Source of the DNA: Planctomycetota bacterium
Lineage (GTDB): Bacteria; Planctomycetota; Phycisphaerae; SM23-33
Direction: 5' to 3'
Assembly: GCA_022705325.1 (NCBI GenBank)
Contig: JAKJER010000041.1
Span: 1 to 55,014, forward strand
Length of the DNA stretch: 55,014 nt
Shown here: positions 53,179 through 55,014 of the stretch, one piece after another
Layout of the letters: each line of letters opens with the position of its first letter
Numbering within the stretch: position 1 is the stretch's first letter
The notes under the pieces: generated by a model
The model's input: the letters and a program-made list of their open reading frames with translations, nothing else
What the model was told of the DNA's origin: nothing
Databases searched by the model: none
Position numbers and translations under genes: made by a program

Positions 53179-55014
53179 GTGAGCGATACCGCACGCAATC
53201 ACTTGTCCCGCCGCCGCTTCCTTCAGGCGTCCGCCGCCGCGACGGCCGGGGCCATGGGCGCGGGCCTGCTGCGAGGCGAGGCGCCCAGGCGACCGAACAT
53301 CCTCTTCATCCTCACCGATGACCAGCGCTTCGACACGATGAGCTGCCTGGGCCACCCGTTCCTCAAGACGCCCCACATGGACCGCATCCGCAACGAGGGC
53401 GTGCTGCTGGCCAACGCGTTCGTCACCACCAGTCTCTGCTCGCCCGCGCGGGCGTCGTTCCTGACCGGCATGTACGCCCACAGCCACGGCGTGATCGGCA
53501 ACCGCGGGCAGGAGTACGACCCCGACAAGACGCCCAGCTTCCCCCAACTCCTCCAGCAGGCCGGCTACGAGACCGGCTTCGTGGGCAAGTGGCACCAGGC
53601 CCCCCACGCCAACCCTCGCAAGGGCTTCGATTACTGGTTGAGCTTCAAGGGGCAGGGGCAGTATACCGATCCCGCCTTGAACGAGAACGGCCGCGACTTC
53701 AAGGCCACCGGCTACATTACCGACCTGCTGACCGACTACGCCGTCGGCTTCCTGAACAAGCAGAGGCACAAGCCCTTCTGCCTGGTCCTGTCTCACAAGG
53801 CCATTCACGGGCCGTTCACGCCGGCCCCGCGCCACGAGAACCTCTACGAGGGCGTCGTCCCGCCCAAGCCCGTCAGTTGGGACGACGACCTGGCCGGCAA
53901 GCCCGCCTGGCAGCGCGGCCCCCACCGCCCGGCCAAGGGCAAGAAGGGCGCAGCCAAGAAAGGCACCGCCAAGGCTGGAGAGGCCGCCGAGGAGCGCGTT
54001 CCCGACCGCCGCGCCCCGGGCCCCTGGCAGCCGTCCAAGAGCTTCATGGACTACTACCGCGCCCTGGCCGCCGTAGACGAAGGAATAGGCAAGGTCCTCG
54101 CTGCGATGGCCCAGACCGGCCAGCTCGACGACACGGTCATCGTCTTCGCCGGCGACAACGGCTACTTCAAGGGCGAGCACGGGCGAGGCGACAAGCGCCT
54201 GGCCTACGAGGAGGCCCTGCGAATCCCCTTCCTCCTGCGCTACCCGCGCCTGGTCAAGGGCGGAGCGACGGTCGAGCAGATGGTGCTCAACATCGACTTG
54301 GCCCCGACGCTGCTGGACCTGGCCGGCGTGCCCATCCCGCCGCACGTGCAGGGCCGGTCCATGAAGCCGCTGCTGGAAGGCAAGAGCCCCGCCGACTGGC
54401 GCAAGAGTTGGCTGTACGAGTACTGGGTCGACCTCACACCCACCATCCCCCGCATGGTCGGCGTGCGGACCCAGACGGCCAAACTCGTCCGCTATCCGGA
54501 TGCCGACTGCATCGACGAGATGTACGACCTGGCGAAGGACCGCCACGAGATGCACAACCTCGCCAACGAGCCCGCCTGCGCCGAGATGAAGCGAACGCTC
54601 CAGGCGGAACTCGACCGCCTGATGAAGGAGACCGGCTACCGCAACGACGTCCCCCGCCCGCGCGACGCCGCCCCCAAGGCCCGGCGCGCGGATGCCCCCA
54701 GGGGCGTCCTGCTGGACGTCGAGTTTGGCCCGAGCGGCAAGCCCCCCGCCGACGCCGGACCGGCCAAGCTCGCGATCAAGTCCGTCGGCCGGATCCAGAG
54801 CGAGCCCGGCCGCGACGGCCGGTCGGCCGCCCGCTTCGCCGGGCAGCAGGCCCTCGAACTGGGGCGACAAGAGCAACTCGATCCGTCCGTCGGCCCGTGG
54901 ATCGTCTCGGCCCGCGTCAAGAGCGAAGGCGACGGCGTGGTCCTGGCCCACGGCGGGGCCAGCCGGGGCTACCTGCTGGCCGTGCGCGAGGGCAAGTGCG
55001 TGCTGGTTGTCCAC
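53179..55014 (+). CDS. Tat-exported sulfatase, cut by the window end
   Basis: 612 codons are visible, without a stop, from GTG 53179 (AGGAG 7 nt upstream). The Tat signal is LSRRRFLQASAAATAG. Sulfatase features: RPNILFILTDDQRFD (metal Asp pair), the modification site CSPARASFLTG with Cys-x-Pro-x-Arg, GKWHQ, and FAGDNGYFKGEHG for the second metal site. The Cys-type site needs a formylglycine-generating enzyme or anSME, neither seen here. A Lys/Ala-rich insertion (GKKGAAKKGTAKAGE) interrupts the catalytic domain near residue 260. Downstream of the sulfatase part (from about 510), a further beta-rich domain begins and runs off the edge. Confidence 0.93.
   Translation, partial: MSDTARNHLSRRRFLQASAAATAGAMGAGLLRGEAPRRPNILFILTDDQRFDTMSCLGHPFLKTPHMDRIRNEGVLLANAFVTTSLCSPARASFLTGMYAHSHGVIGNRGQEYDPDKTPSFPQLLQQAGYETGFVGKWHQAPHANPRKGFDYWLSFKGQGQYTDPALNENGRDFKATGYITDLLTDYAVGFLNKQRHKPFCLVLSHKAIHGPFTPAPRHENLYEGVVPPKPVSWDDDLAGKPAWQRGPHRPAKGKKGAAKKGTAKAGEAAEERVPDRRAPGPWQPSKSFMDYYRALAAVDEGIGKVLAAMAQTGQLDDTVIVFAGDNGYFKGEHGRGDKRLAYEEALRIPFLLRYPRLVKGGATVEQMVLNIDLAPTLLDLAGVPIPPHVQGRSMKPLLEGKSPADWRKSWLYEYWVDLTPTIPRMVGVRTQTAKLVRYPDADCIDEMYDLAKDRHEMHNLANEPACAEMKRTLQAELDRLMKETGYRNDVPRPRDAAPKARRADAPRGVLLDVEFGPSGKPPADAGPAKLAIKSVGRIQSEPGRDGRSAARFAGQQALELGRQEQLDPSVGPWIVSARVKSEGDGVVLAHGGASRGYLLAVREGKCVLVVH

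Noticed and set aside
49699..55014. Very long minus-strand frame (1771 residues)
   Set aside because: It is the antisense shadow of the GH116 and sulfatase genes, both of which have motifs and start signals.

Overview
The window is one high-GC stretch (roughly two thirds G+C by eye) from a bacterium that is almost certainly a planctomycete, probably close to class Phycisphaerae. The signs are two PEP-CTERM exosortase substrates, a Tat-exported sulfatase and Gfo/Idh/MocA oxidoreductase, many exported carbohydrate-active proteins (GH116, GH95-like, GH43-like, DUF4038, sialate esterase, SGNH hydrolases), an ECF sigma operon, and PilT-like and pseudopilin genes scattered among housekeeping genes. 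No rRNA, CRISPR array, insertion sequence or integrase was seen.

Layout. (1) 1-2332: truB, a CYTH protein and an SNase-like nuclease on the plus strand. (2) 2333-4407, minus strand: a retron-type reverse transcriptase preceded by a structured intergenic region that I read as its msr-msd RNA, then a five-helix membrane protein. (3) 4460-5640: a PilT-like ATPase behind a 13-residue leader peptide. (4) 5729-16506, minus strand: six exported hydrolase-type proteins (two-domain esterase, truncated GH95-like protein, two SGNH hydrolases, double sialate esterase, transglutaminase/SUMF1 mosaic). (5) 16713-24499: rpe, a degenerate histidine phosphatase, accD, an M24-fold protein, rsmH, a small membrane protein, maf, DUF192, a SpoIIE-type phosphatase and rpiB. 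(6) 24606-29456: pseudopilin with a structured leader, HigBA-like toxin-antitoxin pair, aroA, an MFS transporter and an unannotated 24-residue membrane peptide with its own ribosome site and terminator. (7) 29690-36001: ADP-ribosylglycohydrolase-like protein, ispF, CAP protein, tRNA-Sec (selC), PEP-CTERM protein, 3D-domain protein, FmdB zinc ribbon, tRNA-Ala. (8) 36272-39709: an ECF sigma operon encoding a 25-residue-repeat, cysteine-module secreted protein, ending in a terminator and tRNA-Arg. (9) 39811-55014: exported glycan-degradation genes ending in a sulfatase cut by the window edge.

The most interesting locus is the retron. The enzyme carries the retron hallmarks NAxxH, YADD and VTG. 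The 220 nt upstream hold, in order, a sigma70-like promoter, one arm of a 9-nt inverted repeat at the predicted 5' end, an 8-bp hairpin with a UUU loop, two more perfect hairpins, the other repeat arm, and a hairpin followed by U5 just before the gene. Other notable points are an apparently circularly permuted SUMF1/FGE domain, several enzyme-fold proteins that have lost catalytic residues, an exported methyltransferase-fold/PQQ-propeller fusion, and a selenocysteine tRNA with no selenoprotein seen in the window.

All calls come from reading the sequence and protein motifs; no database search was possible. Most start codons were chosen from Shine-Dalgarno spacing, signal peptides and gene overlaps.
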